64,000 nt of DNA from Fontibacillus phaseoli (GTDB taxonomy: Bacteria; Bacillota; Bacilli; Paenibacillales; Paenibacillaceae): the NCBI RefSeq assembly GCF_003337355.1, contig NZ_QPJW01000005.1, positions 62,001 to 126,000 of the forward strand, written 5' to 3'. Position 1 is the stretch's first letter. Each line of letters opens with the position of its first letter. This document shows, in pieces, positions 18,902 through 28,896 of the stretch. Made by a program: the position numbers and the translations under genes. The notes beneath the pieces were generated by a model, which was given only the letters and a program-made list of their open reading frames with translations, was not told the DNA's origin and did not search any database.

Positions 18902-19627
18902 CTATACTTGCTCGGCACTGCCGATAGCCGCTTTGGGATGGGCCTCGAAACGGTCTTTATACTCCACGCGTCCAATTTCGCATCCCGGCCCGATCCGGAC
19001 TGAATTGCCCCGCACGATTTCCGCTTTCGTTTCCTCCAGTTCAATGTTGTCTCCCTCGATCACATCTGCAGTCAAGCCGACCGCCAAAGAAGAGGAAAAC
19101 AAAGCTAACAAGTTTCTTGTGCCTGGTTTTTTGCTAACCCGGATGACTTCCCCGCCGATTTCTCTGGCCTGGCAGGCTGCGGCCATGAAGATGTCCACAG
19201 TTCCCGCATTTAGCATGCCGCCGATTTGGAAACCGCCGTGGACTTTAAACGTCTCGAATTCCGCGTTACCTCCCAGTTTCAGGCCTCCGTCAAGCTCCAA
19301 GCCCTCACCGGACGCATTTCCGGCCAGCGTCAGCATGCCATGAATATCCACTTGCTCCACCCGCAAATCTGCAGCGGTTTTTAACATACCGTCCACCCGG
19401 AGCAGCTCTCCGCTGATGCTCCCCTCCGCCGATCCATTTCCGTTCATCCGGATTCGCCCTGCTTGTATCGAGCCTTTCAATTTTAAAGTCCCGTTCGAGG
19501 TCAGTGAATTGCATACGATGTCCCCGTTCAGCGTGGCGATCCCGTCCGTATTGATCTTCCCATAGGTACCGCCGGCAGCCTTTCCCAATCCGTTGATTCT
19601 TAGGTTCTTTGCCTCTTGTTCCCTCAC
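18902..19627 (-). CDS. yhbE: Bactofilin-type polymer-forming protein (YhbE-like)
   Basis: Predicted cytoskeletal bactofilin of 241 residues. A run of short beta-strand repeats (IATLNGDIVCNSL, GTLKLKGSIQAGRIRM, LELDGGLKLGGNAEFE) fills residues 25-140, as in the bactofilin right-handed beta-helix. The C-terminal part (VIEGDNIELEETKAEIV, VRIGPGCEIGRVEY) is shared with YhbF. The start is GTG, one base after the yhbD stop codon, with GGGAGTGAAGG upstream, so translation is coupled. The two bactofilins are paralogues and form the distal part of a yhbD-yhbE-yhbF operon. Confidence 0.85.
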   Translation of the reverse strand: MREQEAKNLRINGLGKAAGGTYGKINTDGIATLNGDIVCNSLTSNGTLKLKGSIQAGRIRMNGNGSAEGSISGELLRVDGMLKTAADLRVEQVDIHGMLTLAGNASGEGLELDGGLKLGGNAEFETFKVHGGFQIGGMLNAGTVDIFMAAACQAREIGGEVIRVSKKPGTRNLLALFSSSLAVGLTADVIEGDNIELEETKAEIVRGNSVRIGPGCEIGRVEYKDRFEAHPKAAIGSAEQV

Positions 19628-20269
19628 TTAACCTTCACTCCCGCCCATCCATAATTTCAATTCTTCCGTACATTGAGCCATGGACAATTTGACCACGGTC
19701 CGGACCTCGCTATCCATATAAATCTCCCCGTTGCCCGGCACGAGCATAAAAGCGACAACGCCCATCTTTCTGGTCAGCATTACGCCGCATTCTCTTCCTG
19801 TTCGTTCCGGAAAATGCGCCTCCAAGGTCCGAACCAGTAGCCGGCCTTCCTCTAGCGAAATATCCCCGCTTCGCAGCATTTTGTCCAGCACGTAGATAAT
19901 CAGCATTTTTTCAAAACTGAATTCCGGTTGAGCCGGAGCTCCGGCGGATTCAATGTATAAATTCAACGAAATTGTTGTAACAATGTTTCGTTCCAAAATT
20001 TCTCCAACGCTCAAACTCACTTCTCCGGGGCTCGGAGAGAACACATCCGCCAGCGCATCCAGCGACAAATCATCCTTCATGTTCAAAATACGGTCGATTC
20101 GTTGCAATATTTTCTCGCGAGGAAAGAAGGTTTCCTGCCCCGTGAAGGATGATTTACGGATAAACCATTGCTCGGGGATGAGGTTTTTCCGCTTCCAACG
20201 GTATAACTGTCCGTAAGAAATCCCCGTCATATCCAGCAATTCTTTTTTTGAGATCAAATCCTCGTTCAT
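19628..20269 (-). CDS. yhbD: YhbD-like protein with MerR-type helix-turn-helix
   Basis: First gene of the bactofilin operon. The N-terminus (ISKKELLDMTGISYGQLYRWKRKNLIP, residues 5-31) is a clear MerR-like HTH followed by a wing-like segment; the rest resembles the DUF4004 family of B. subtilis YhbD. Start 20269 (213 residues) is chosen because AAAGGAG lies nine bases upstream; a further 14 codons upstream are open but lack a site. Role: probable transcriptional regulator of its own operon. A palindrome sits between its predicted -35 and -10 boxes, the usual place for a MerR-type operator. Confidence 0.82.
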   Translation of the reverse strand: MNEDLISKKELLDMTGISYGQLYRWKRKNLIPEQWFIRKSSFTGQETFFPREKILQRIDRILNMKDDLSLDALADVFSPSPGEVSLSVGEILERNIVTTISLNLYIESAGAPAQPEFSFEKMLIIYVLDKMLRSGDISLEEGRLLVRTLEAHFPERTGRECGVMLTRKMGVVAFMLVPGNGEIYMDSEVRTVVKLSMAQCTEELKLWMGGSEG

Positions 20270-20296
20270 TTTGATCTGCTCCTTTCTTGCATTATC

Positions 20297-20325
20297 AATG
20301 TAACATAACATTGTTACGCTGTAAA
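20297..20325 (-). promoter_or_regulatory. Predicted yhbDEF promoter with internal palindrome
   Basis: On the minus strand TTTACA (20320-20325) and TACATT (20297-20302) are 17 bases apart. Between and partly over them lies GTAACA-ATGTTA-TGTTAC (20300-20317), a 6-bp inverted repeat. The placement suggests an operator for the HTH protein encoded just downstream. Confidence 0.5.
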
Positions 20326-20352
20326 TATTATTGAATCCTTCCTCGCCTTTGC

Positions 20353-20400
20353 GAAAAAAATGTGCCGGCCGCGTACCTCTGAAAGATACGCGACCGGCAC
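20353..20400 (-). terminator. Intrinsic terminator of the chemoreceptor gene
   Basis: A 14-bp stem with one mismatch (20362-20375 with 20387-20400) is followed on the minus strand by a run of seven T. It lies 31 bases past the stop codon at 20431. Confidence 0.92.
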
Positions 20401-20430
20401 GGCCATAACTTCATCTTTTGTAACAACGCT

Positions 20431-22428
20431 TTACAACTTAAAGTGATCGATCTTTCCGTGCATTTCTGCGGCCATGCGGGCCAGTCCATCCGACGCGGAA
20501 GAGATTTCCTCCATGGAAGCAAGTTGCTCCTGCGTCGCCGCGGTTACGCTCTGGAAAGAATCCAGACTATGTGAAGAGGTTTTGGCGATTTGCGCCACCG
20601 AATCTGCGATTTCATCCGCACTCGCCGACATCTGCTCGGTGATCGCCGATACCTCGTGAATCTGCTCCGCAATCCGTTTCGTGGAGCTTTCGATTTCACG
20701 GAAAGCACTCTGGGCCTCTTCCGTAACGGAGATGCCGCGTTCCACGCTCTCGGTAACCTCCCGGTTCATGACCTCGTGCACTTTTCCCGTCATTTCGACC
20801 ATTCGGGCAATACTCTGTTGAATGCCCTCCGCCGTAGTTCGGGACTGCTCGGCCAGTTTCCGGACCTCCCCGGCAACGACCGAGAACCCTCGGCCTTCCT
20901 CGCCTGCCCGAGCCGCTTCGATCGCCGCGTTCAGTGCCAAAAGGTTGGTCTGTACCGCAATGTCCGAGATCGCACTGCTCATGCCCGAGACCTGGGCGCT
21001 GAGATCATTCATTTGATGCATCAGTTCCGCGGATTCCTGCGTAGAGCGGCGAATCTCCTCCATTTGCCGACCGACGAGCACAACCTTCTCGCTGCCGAAA
21101 CGCACATCATGTTCCGTCTGTTGCGAGGATTCCACAATCGTTCCGGATGCCTCGGCGATTTTGCGGATGCCCGTCGACATCTCTTCCATCGTCTTGGCGC
21201 TTTCCGCGGATACGGACGCCTGAATCTCCGCGCCTGCCGAGGTCTCCTGCACCAATCCGACTACATGTTCAACCGTTCGGGCGTTCTGCTCGGTTCCGGC
21301 CGTCAGTTCTTCGCTCGAAGCGGCAAGCTGACTGGAAATTTCGGAGATGTCTTGGACCATAACGCGAATAGAACCCACCATCTCATTATAACTTTGAGCC
21401 AGTTGACCGATTTCATCGCTCCGAGTGGTAATTACTTCTTCGTTCAAATAGCCTTCGCCCACGCGTTTCGCGGATCGGTTCAATTGCTCAATCGGACGAG
21501 TCACGCTGCGGATGACCAGGAACAGGACAATGCCCGCGACAACAAGGGAAACGCATAGTACGATTAAAGCCGTCCAAAAAATAGGCATCGAGGCTTTAGT
21601 GAATTCATTTGTTTGCAGCACGCCGACGATTTTGAATCCGGTCAAATCGTTGGTCGTAAAATAAACGCTCTGCGGTTGGCCGGTGTCCGGGTTATCGTAA
21701 TTCAAGAATCCCGATTCCTCGCCCTGGATCTTGACCAGATGGTCTCCGACCCCCTCCGCTCCGACCGCCTGCGTCGGGTGGGAAGTGAAATGGTTGGTCC
21801 GGTCCAGCAAGTAAATGTAACCTTTGGCACCGAGGCTGATCTTTTTAACCATTTCGTTTAGATTGGCCAAATCCAGAGATACCGTGATCGCCCCTTGGCC
21901 GTCGGGCAGCGCCCGGCTGATGAACAAATTGTAGTTCCCCGTCGTAGCCGATTTGAACGGATCCAGAATGACCGTCTGGTCGGGTTTGGCTAACGCCGCC
22001 TTGTACCAGTCCCTTTCTCTCGGATCGTAATCCTGATTGCCGGGATCAGGCGCCTTCATCCAAGCGCCATTTTGATTCCCTACCGTAATAAGCTCCAGTT
22101 CGGGATGCTTTTCGACAAACAGCTCAAGCAGCTTCCTGAGTTCCTGGGATTTGGCGTCAATTTGCTTCGCTTCAATTTCCATAACCAGTTGTTCCACATT
22201 TCGGACTTCCGCTTCTACGATATGATTCAGCGAGTCGTTCAGCAGATTAACGCTCGAACGCGTACTGTCATTCATTTTGTCGCGAAGCTGGCCGCTGGCG
22301 CTGGTCAGGCTGGAAAACGCGATGACGACATTCGGAATGATCAGCATGATGGCAAACAAAGATATCAAGCGATTGCGAAGCGTTCTGATTTCTAGCAGTC
22401 TTCTCACGCGGGCAAAAAAAGTTTTCAT
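20431..22428 (-). CDS. Methyl-accepting chemotaxis protein (Cache-HAMP-MA)
   Basis: Transmembrane chemoreceptor feeding CheA/CheW. The 665 residues (ATG 22428, GGGGAG eight bases upstream) show TM1 (~24-48), an extracellular Cache-type sensor domain (~50-285; [16 protein letters not shown] and [11 protein letters not shown]), TM2 (~292-318), a HAMP domain ([20 protein letters not shown]) and a cytoplasmic signalling domain. The tip is recognisable as [20 protein letters not shown] followed by [20 protein letters not shown]. Gln/Glu pairs in the flanking helices are candidate methylation sites. The ligand is unknown. It is a single-gene unit with its own terminator. Confidence 0.95.
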   Translation of the reverse strand: MKTFFARVRRLLEIRTLRNRLISLFAIMLIIPNVVIAFSSLTSASGQLRDKMNDSTRSSVNLLNDSLNHIVEAEVRNVEQLVMEIEAKQIDAKSQELRKLLELFVEKHPELELITVGNQNGAWMKAPDPGNQDYDPRERDWYKAALAKPDQTVILDPFKSATTGNYNLFISRALPDGQGAITVSLDLANLNEMVKKISLGAKGYIYLLDRTNHFTSHPTQAVGAEGVGDHLVKIQGEESGFLNYDNPDTGQPQSVYFTTNDLTGFKIVGVLQTNEFTKASMPIFWTALIVLCVSLVVAGIVLFLVIRSVTRPIEQLNRSAKRVGEGYLNEEVITTRSDEIGQLAQSYNEMVGSIRVMVQDISEISSQLAASSEELTAGTEQNARTVEHVVGLVQETSAGAEIQASVSAESAKTMEEMSTGIRKIAEASGTIVESSQQTEHDVRFGSEKVVLVGRQMEEIRRSTQESAELMHQMNDLSAQVSGMSSAISDIAVQTNLLALNAAIEAARAGEEGRGFSVVAGEVRKLAEQSRTTAEGIQQSIARMVEMTGKVHEVMNREVTESVERGISVTEEAQSAFREIESSTKRIAEQIHEVSAITEQMSASADEIADSVAQIAKTSSHSLDSFQSVTAATQEQLASMEEISSASDGLARMAAEMHGKIDHFKL

Positions 22429-22633
22429 TGATATATCTCCCCTTTGCAAATGTGCTATGTATGTTTTGTGTCTGATCCAAGATGGAATGTGCGACTACAA
22501 AATTATAATCATTTCAAGGAATGATCTAACTTATATTTCGACATAATGCGACGATTTTTTTATAATTTTCTGAAAGTTATATGAAATTGATTTGAATTTC
22601 AGAATATTTTTCCAATTGAAGCAGCTTTTCGGA

Positions 22634-22672
22634 CAAAAAAACAGCCTTACGTCAATTAACGAAAGGCTGTTT
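22634..22672 (-). terminator. Intrinsic terminator of the arginine operon
   Basis: Arms AAACAGCCTT and AAGGCTGTTT (22639-22648 with 22663-22672) form a 10-bp stem followed on the minus strand by a long T-run, just past the argH stop codon. Confidence 0.92.
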
Positions 22673-22697
22673 CAAGGACCAACAGGGATCCGGCGGA

Positions 22698-24113
22698 CTA
22701 TTTACTTTTTTCCGTATATTCCTGTACCCATTCCGCTACGGTTCCGAGCTTGGCTTCCGCCCTGGAGATCGCCGCGGCCACTTGCCCGGAAGCCGTTCCC
22801 CCGTAAACATTACGGGCGTTCACTACCGTTTCCGGCTGAAGCACGTTATAGATGCTCTCATCGAACAGCGGAGAGAATTGCTTGAATTCATCCAGAGTGA
22901 GATCCAGCAGAAACTTGCCGTTCTGGATGCAGTATAGCACCGTTTTGCCGATCACTTCATGCGCCTGACGGAAAGGCAGTCCTTTGTTCGCCAGGAAGTC
23001 GGCAATGTCGGTCGCATTGGAGAAGTCTTTGTTCACCGCTTCGCGCATACGTCCGCTGTTCACTTTCATCGTGGCGATCATCGGCGCAAACAGCTGCAGC
23101 GCCCCTCGAAGCGTCTCCACCGTGTCGAACATACCTTCCTTGTCTTCCTGCATATCCTTGTTATAAGCCAGCGGCAGCGACTTCAGCACGGTAAGCAAGC
23201 CCATCAGGTTGCCGTACACACGGCCGGTTTTGCCCCGGACCAATTCCGGCACGTCCGGGTTTTTCTTCTGCGGCATAATGCTGCTGCCCGTGCAAAAGGC
23301 GTCGTCAAGCTCGACGAACCGGAACTCGGTGCTGCTCCACAGGACCAGCTCTTCGCTGAGACGCGACAGATGCATCATCAGGATCGAGGCGTCGGCCAGA
23401 AACTCGATGATGAAATCGCGATCACTCACCGCGTCCAGGCTGTTTTCGTAAACTCCGTCAAAATGAAGCTGCTCCGCCACGAAATGGCGGTCGATCGGAA
23501 ACGTAGTACCCGCTAGCGCCCCAGCGCCGAGAGGAAGCACATTGATGCGTTTGTAGCTGTCCTGCAGGCGTTCGATATCGCGCTGGAACATTGAGACGTA
23601 AGCCATCAAGTGATGGGCAAACAAAATCGGCTGCGCCCGCTGCAGATGCGTATAACCCGGAACGATCGTCTCCCGGTTGTCTTTGGCCTGTCCGATCAGC
23701 GCTTCCTGGAGATCCTGAAGCAAGCCCACGAACTCTACAACCCGCTTGCGCAGATACAGGTGCATATCCGTCGCCACCTGGTCGTTCCGGCTGCGCCCGG
23801 TATGAAGCTTCCCGCCTACGGAACCGACTTCATCGATCAGCTGCTTCTCGATATTCATGTGAATATCCTCGTCCGACACAGAGTATTCCAGTTCGCCCCG
23901 GTTGATTTTGTTCAGCACGGTATGCAGCCCGTCCTTGATTTTCTCGACATCCTCTTCCGGGAGAATGCCGCATTTGCCCAGCATCGTCACATGCGCAAGG
24001 CTGCCCTGTACATCCTCTTCCGCCAGTGCCTTGTCAAAACCGATCGATGCGGTATACTGCTCCACCAACCGGTTCGTCTGTTTCGTAAAACGTCCGCCCC
24101 ACAGCTTGCTCAC
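22698..24113 (-). CDS. argH: ArgH, argininosuccinate lyase
   Basis: Cleaves argininosuccinate to arginine and fumarate, the last step of arginine synthesis. The 471 residues begin MSKLWGGRF, typical for the family. The fumarase/aspartase signature [11 protein letters not shown] is intact, and the HTGRSRNDQ and [11 protein letters not shown] motifs are present. Start GTG 24113 is preferred over GTG 24122, because the AAGGAG site directly abuts the upstream codon but is eight bases from the chosen one. It is the last gene of the arg cluster, separated from argG by a long hairpin. Confidence 0.97.
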   Translation of the reverse strand: MSKLWGGRFTKQTNRLVEQYTASIGFDKALAEEDVQGSLAHVTMLGKCGILPEEDVEKIKDGLHTVLNKINRGELEYSVSDEDIHMNIEKQLIDEVGSVGGKLHTGRSRNDQVATDMHLYLRKRVVEFVGLLQDLQEALIGQAKDNRETIVPGYTHLQRAQPILFAHHLMAYVSMFQRDIERLQDSYKRINVLPLGAGALAGTTFPIDRHFVAEQLHFDGVYENSLDAVSDRDFIIEFLADASILMMHLSRLSEELVLWSSTEFRFVELDDAFCTGSSIMPQKKNPDVPELVRGKTGRVYGNLMGLLTVLKSLPLAYNKDMQEDKEGMFDTVETLRGALQLFAPMIATMKVNSGRMREAVNKDFSNATDIADFLANKGLPFRQAHEVIGKTVLYCIQNGKFLLDLTLDEFKQFSPLFDESIYNVLQPETVVNARNVYGGTASGQVAAAISRAEAKLGTVAEWVQEYTEKSK

Positions 24114-24144
24114 TTGATCCACTCCTTATCTGAATCAAACCGCA

Positions 24145-24191
24145 GGCCGTTTCCCGGCGACAGGGCATTATCCTGCTAACGGGAAACGGCC
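24145..24191 (-). other. Intercistronic hairpin between argG and argH
   Basis: Perfect 12-bp arms GGCCGTTTCCCG (24145-24156) and CGGGAAACGGCC (24180-24191) enclose a smaller CAGG/CCTG stem. No T-run follows on the minus strand, so it is more likely an RNA-stability or processing element than a full terminator. Confidence 0.7.
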
Positions 24192-24246
24192 GACGGTCCG
24201 TTATCCTTATACTTATCCAAAACTTGTCATGTTGTTCATTAAAGAC

Positions 24247-25482
24247 CTAGTTATTGCTTTGTTGCACGCCCGAACCCACTTTCAGGCGCAGCGCATTCAG
24301 GCGAATGAAGCCCGTAGCGTCTCCCTGATCGTAAGCTTGCGTCGGATCGGCTTCCATCGTCGCAATATCCGGATTGTACAAGCTAACCGGGCTCTTCACG
24401 CCCGCTGCGATGATATTGCCTTTATACAGCTTCACGCGAACCGTTCCCGTTACGTTATTCTGGCTCTCAGTCACAAGCGCCTGCAAGGCGAGGCGTTCCG
24501 GTGCGAACCAGAATCCGTTATACACCAGCGTGCTGTAACGGGTAATCAGGCTGTCGCGAAGATTCATCACTTCGCGGTCCATCGTCAGCGACTCCATTTT
24601 GCGGTGGGCCGTAAACAGGATTGTTCCGCCCGGCGTCTCGTAGACGCCCCGGCTCTTCATGCCGACGAAACGGTTCTCGACCATGTCGACGCGGCCGATC
24701 CCATGCTTGCCGCCCAGCTCGTTCAGCTTCTCCATTACGCGCAGCGGGTCCAACTGCTCGCCGTTCAGCGCCACGCAGTCCCCTTGCTCAAAGGTCAGTT
24801 CCAAATATTCGGGCTGATCCGGAGCATCCTCCGGCGAAGCGCTGAGGAGGAACATGCCTTTGTTTTCCGGTGCCGAAGCGTCGAACCAAGGGTCTTCCAG
24901 CACACCGCTTTCATAGCTGATATGGAGCAGATTGCGGTCCATGGAGTACGGTTTCGCCGCCGAGGCGGTAACCGGAATGCCGTTCGCTTCCGCGTAAGCG
25001 ATCATTTCGGCGCGACCCGGGAAGCGGTCGCGGAACTCGCTCAAACGCCAAGGAGCGATCACGGAGATTTCCGGCGCAAGCGCAGCCGCCGCCAATTCGA
25101 AGCGCACTTGGTCGTTGCCTTTGCCGGTGGCGCCATGGGCGATCGCCGTCGCGCCTTCGGCACGGGCAATATCAACCATGCGCTTCGCGATCAATGGACG
25201 GGCGATACTCGTGCCGAGCAAATACTGCCCTTCGTACAGAGCGCCCGACTGGAACATCGGAAAGATGAAATCCTTGGCGAATTCTTCGCGCAAGTCGTCG
25301 ATGTACACCTTGGAGGCGCCGGTCGCCAGCGCTTTTTCCTCCAGCCCGTCTAATTCTTCCTTCTGGCCGATATCCGCCGTGAAGGCGATAATTTCGGCGT
25401 CATAAGTCTCTTTAAGCCACTTCAGAATGACCGACGTATCCAGACCGCCCGAATACGCCAGTACGATTTTTTCCTTTGCCAT
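24247..25482 (-). CDS. argG: ArgG, argininosuccinate synthase
   Basis: Joins citrulline and aspartate with ATP to form argininosuccinate. The 411 residues start [19 protein letters not shown], with the PP-loop SGGLDTS at residues 10-16. Further motifs are [14 protein letters not shown] and [16 protein letters not shown] 25482 has AGGAGG ten bases upstream; the 12 open codons before it are not needed. It follows argF by about 48 bp in the same direction. Confidence 0.97.
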   Translation of the reverse strand: MAKEKIVLAYSGGLDTSVILKWLKETYDAEIIAFTADIGQKEELDGLEEKALATGASKVYIDDLREEFAKDFIFPMFQSGALYEGQYLLGTSIARPLIAKRMVDIARAEGATAIAHGATGKGNDQVRFELAAAALAPEISVIAPWRLSEFRDRFPGRAEMIAYAEANGIPVTASAAKPYSMDRNLLHISYESGVLEDPWFDASAPENKGMFLLSASPEDAPDQPEYLELTFEQGDCVALNGEQLDPLRVMEKLNELGGKHGIGRVDMVENRFVGMKSRGVYETPGGTILFTAHRKMESLTMDREVMNLRDSLITRYSTLVYNGFWFAPERLALQALVTESQNNVTGTVRVKLYKGNIIAAGVKSPVSLYNPDIATMEADPTQAYDQGDATGFIRLNALRLKVGSGVQQSNN

Positions 25483-25530
25483 AATTGTGAATCCTCCTAA
25501 AAATGGGGTTTGAGCCACAGCCGGCTCCCG

Positions 25531-26496
25531 TTAATTTCCTATCAAAGCCGCCATTAGCGCTTTCTGCGCATGCAGCCGGTTTTCCGCCTGGTCAAAAATG
25601 ATAGAATGCTTGCCGTCAATGACGCCTTTGCTGACTTCTTCCCCGCGGTGAGCCGGCAGACAGTGCATAAACAAGTAATCCGGCTTGGCAAGCTTCGCCA
25701 GATCCTCATTGACTTGATAGGAAGCAAACGCGACTTCGCGCGCCTTTTGTTCTTCTTCAAAGCCCATGCTCGCCCATACGTCCGTGTAGATGACGCCGGC
25801 GTCCTTCACCGCGTCTTGAGGATCGCGGACCACTTCTATGATTGCTCCGGTTGCCTTGGCGATTTCCTGTGCGCTTGCGACCACTTGCGGATCGGGCTCA
25901 TATCCCTCCGGACTCGCCACCGACACATGAACGCCGAGCTTCGCCCCGCCGATCATGAGGGAGTGTGCCATATTGTTGCCATCCCCAATATAAGCCAGCT
26001 TCAACCCTTTCAGAACGCCTTTGTGCTCGTAGATCGTCTGGAAATCGGCTAACACCTGGCAAGGGTGTGCCAGATCGCTCAGACCGTTGATGACCGGAAC
26101 GGTCGCATATTGGGCCAGATCAACGACTTTGTCATGCCCGAACGTACGGATCATGATTCCATCGAGATAACGGGACATAACGCCCGCGGTATCGGCAATC
26201 GTCTCGCCGCGGCCCAACTGGATGTCGTTCTTGCTCAGGAACAGCGCATGCCCGCCAAGCTGGTACGTGCCGACTTCAAATGATACGCGGGTCCGTGTGG
26301 ACGATTTTTCAAAAATCAATCCGATCGTTTTCCCTTTGAGCGGCTGGTATACTTCTCCGTTTTTTTGCTTGGCTTTGATCTCGATCGCCAAATCGATCAA
26401 ATATTCAATCTCTTCCGAGGTGTAATCGTCCATCTCCAGAAAATCACGGCCGCTGAGATTGAAGCCGGTATGTTTGGTTTGCTCGGTCAGGCTCAT
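25531..26496 (-). CDS. argF: ArgF, ornithine carbamoyltransferase
   Basis: Forms citrulline from ornithine and carbamoyl phosphate. The 321 residues carry the carbamoyl-phosphate motif STRTR (~66-70), HPCQ in LSDLAHPCQVLADF, and the ornithine-loop motif HCLPAHRGEEV. The ATG overlaps the argD stop codon (ATGA), so the two are translationally coupled. The carAB genes that would supply carbamoyl phosphate are not in this window. Confidence 0.97.
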   Translation of the reverse strand: MSLTEQTKHTGFNLSGRDFLEMDDYTSEEIEYLIDLAIEIKAKQKNGEVYQPLKGKTIGLIFEKSSTRTRVSFEVGTYQLGGHALFLSKNDIQLGRGETIADTAGVMSRYLDGIMIRTFGHDKVVDLAQYATVPVINGLSDLAHPCQVLADFQTIYEHKGVLKGLKLAYIGDGNNMAHSLMIGGAKLGVHVSVASPEGYEPDPQVVASAQEIAKATGAIIEVVRDPQDAVKDAGVIYTDVWASMGFEEEQKAREVAFASYQVNEDLAKLAKPDYLFMHCLPAHRGEEVSKGVIDGKHSIIFDQAENRLHAQKALMAALIGN

Positions 26497-27812
26497 AAAT
26501 TATTATCCTCCTTCACGGTGTGGGCTGCAATCAAAGCGGCGAGCGTATCGACGGCCTGATCGACCTCTTCGCGTGAAACCTTGAGATTCGGCAGAAGCCG
26601 TATCACGTTCGGCCCGGCCGTCACGAACAGCAATTTGTTCTTTTGCCCAGCCGTCACCAGGTCTCCGACCGGTCCCGCACATTCGATGCCGATCAGCAGG
26701 CCGAGGCCGCGAATTTCCTTAACGAATGAATCATCCGCAAGCTTCTTGCGCAGTTGCTCCTTCAAGTAGCTGCTCATCTCCGCAGCCCGCTCCGGTATAT
26801 GTTCCTCTTTCATCGTTTCAATCGTCGCAACGACCGCGGCAGCCGAAACCGGATTCCCGCCGAACGTCGATGCATGCGTTCCTGGCGTAAACGCCTCGCG
26901 CAGGTAATCTTTCGCCAGCATGGCTCCCGCAGGCAGGCCGCTGGCGATTCCTTTAGCGGCGGTGAAAATATCCGGCTCAATGCCGTACTGCTGATGGGCG
27001 AACCAGGAGCCGGTCCGGCCCATGCCGGTCTGCACTTCGTCGATGATCAGCAACAGCCCTTCTTCCTTGCAGAGCGCTGCAAGCTCACGCACAAATCCCC
27101 GATCTACCGGATGCACGCCGCCTTCGGCTTGAACCATCTCCAGCATCACCGCCGCCGTGTTAGGACCGATCGCCGTCTTTAGCGCGTCCATATCATGCAG
27201 CGGTACCGTCACGAATCCGGTAGGCAGCGGAAGGAAACCTTCTTTGACCTTTTGCTGTCCTGTCGCGGTTAATGTTGCCAACGTGCGCCCGTGAAATGAC
27301 TGCTCGAACGTAATCACTTCATACCGGTCCGTGCCCTTCACCTTCTGATGATAGCGGCGCGCCAGCTTGATGGCCGCTTCGTTCGCTTCCGCCCCGCTGT
27401 TACAGAAAAAAACGGCATCCGCACAGCTGATCTCGGTCAGCAGACGGGCAGCCTTTTCCTGCTGCGGAATTTGGAACAGGTTCGAGACATGCCAAAGCTC
27501 ATCCAATTGGGCTTTGACCTTCTCTTTCACTTTTTCCGGGGCGTGACCCAGGCTGGTTACAGCCAGACCGCTCATAAAGTCGAGATACCGGTTACCCTGA
27601 TCATCCCAAACCCAGCTTCCATGGCCTTTGACCAGGCTAAGCGGATAGCGCGAATATGTAGCGAGCAGAGCACTTTGCCCGGCCGCGTTCCCTACTGACG
27701 GAGCTACAGCTCCTGGTGTCCCTGCTCCGGTCCCTTTTCCGTCGCGTGTATCAGTTCCCTCATTGGCTGCCCCGGCAGCCGCCTTTTTGTCCTGGATATC
27801 GCTTTGCGCCAT
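26493..27812 (-). CDS. argD: ArgD, acetylornithine aminotransferase, with N-terminal extension
   Basis: PLP enzyme converting N-acetylglutamate semialdehyde to N-acetylornithine. The 439 residues include the usual class-III aminotransferase core from about residue 50 (SRYPLSLVKGHGSWVWD), with LLIIDEVQTGMGRTG and the PLP lysine in FTAAKGIASGLPAG. The first ~45 residues are an Ala/Gly/Thr-rich low-complexity extension not usual for ArgD and possibly disordered. ATG 27812 is preferred, with AGGAG eight bases upstream, over the GTG nine bases before it, which overlaps that site. Confidence 0.95.
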   Translation of the reverse strand: MAQSDIQDKKAAAGAANEGTDTRDGKGTGAGTPGAVAPSVGNAAGQSALLATYSRYPLSLVKGHGSWVWDDQGNRYLDFMSGLAVTSLGHAPEKVKEKVKAQLDELWHVSNLFQIPQQEKAARLLTEISCADAVFFCNSGAEANEAAIKLARRYHQKVKGTDRYEVITFEQSFHGRTLATLTATGQQKVKEGFLPLPTGFVTVPLHDMDALKTAIGPNTAAVMLEMVQAEGGVHPVDRGFVRELAALCKEEGLLLIIDEVQTGMGRTGSWFAHQQYGIEPDIFTAAKGIASGLPAGAMLAKDYLREAFTPGTHASTFGGNPVSAAAVVATIETMKEEHIPERAAEMSSYLKEQLRKKLADDSFVKEIRGLGLLIGIECAGPVGDLVTAGQKNKLLFVTAGPNVIRLLPNLKVSREEVDQAVDTLAALIAAHTVKEDNNL

Positions 27813-27979
27813 CCCTATCACTCCTATCGTTTATATTCTCATTCTTCTATTTGCGAAAGTCCCTAATGGATTTTTCCAATGACTTATGCCTCTACTCCAG
27901 GGAAAATGGCCCTTAGTAAACTATCTCAATGGATAGATCCAACGTCTTCTTTACTATAACGCATTAAAGGAATTACGGG

Positions 27980-28825
27980 CTACTGCATGCGTACGATTTT
28001 TGTCCCGATTTCTTCTCCTGCCAGCACCTTGCCCAATACGCCCGGCTCGCTACCGTTCACAATGACGACCTCGTTGACTTTGCCGTTAATACATGCAACC
28101 GCTGCACGCACCTTCGGGATCATTCCGCCGTAGATTTCACCGGTCTGGATCATGTCTTCGATTTGCTGTACGGTCACGGTGCGGAGCACTTTTTTCTCCC
28201 CGTTAACCGTCTTCAAAATGCCCGGCACATCCGTAACCACGATCATCTGCTGGACGCCCAGCACCGAAGCCACTGCCCCGGCCGCCGTGTCTGCGTTAAT
28301 ATTGTAACGTTGTCCGTCCGCACCGATCCCGACCGGCGCGATGACAGGCATGAAGCCGAGCTTCACCACACCCTCGATCAGAGCCGCATTGACGCCGGTC
28401 ACCTCACCAACAAACCCTACCTCGGCTGTGTTTAACACCGGTTTGGCCTGGATCAGATTGCCGTCTACCCCCGACAAGCCCACCGCTTTGCCGCCAGACT
28501 GTCCGATCCGGCGTACGATCTTCTTGTTGATGCTGCCGGCGAGCACCATTTCAACCACATCCAGCACCTCTTCTGATGTATAGCGCAGACCGTTCACAAA
28601 ATGAGTTTCGATCCCCAATTTGCCCAAATTGTCGGATATGGCCGGGCCGCCGCCGTGTACGATCACGGGTTGGGTTCCGTTTTCCTGCAGATCGGCCAAA
28701 TCCTTATAAAAAGAATCCGGCAATTGTTCCAAGGTACTTCCTCCGCATTTCATCACAAACGTCCGCTTGGCGCCGAAGCCCAAACCCGCGGCGGACAATT
28801 GGCCGCCTTCCAATACGATTCTCAT
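27980..28825 (-). CDS. argB: ArgB, acetylglutamate kinase
   Basis: Phosphorylates N-acetylglutamate, the second step of the pathway and often the feedback point. The 281 residues show the amino-acid-kinase motifs VMKCGGSTLEQLP, PVIVHGGGPAIS and the end segment GTKIVRMQ. ATG 28825 (MRIVLEGGQLS) has GAGGAG seven bases upstream; the longer frame to 28876 has no such site. A 167-bp gap with no gene separates it from argD. Confidence 0.96.
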   Translation of the reverse strand: MRIVLEGGQLSAAGLGFGAKRTFVMKCGGSTLEQLPDSFYKDLADLQENGTQPVIVHGGGPAISDNLGKLGIETHFVNGLRYTSEEVLDVVEMVLAGSINKKIVRRIGQSGGKAVGLSGVDGNLIQAKPVLNTAEVGFVGEVTGVNAALIEGVVKLGFMPVIAPVGIGADGQRYNINADTAAGAVASVLGVQQMIVVTDVPGILKTVNGEKKVLRTVTVQQIEDMIQTGEIYGGMIPKVRAAVACINGKVNEVVIVNGSEPGVLGKVLAGEEIGTKIVRMQ

Positions 28826-28896
28826 TGTAACGCTCCTCTCGCCTATCAAATATGTGTGCTTAACGCCATGAATCAATCATCACCAAAAAAAATATA

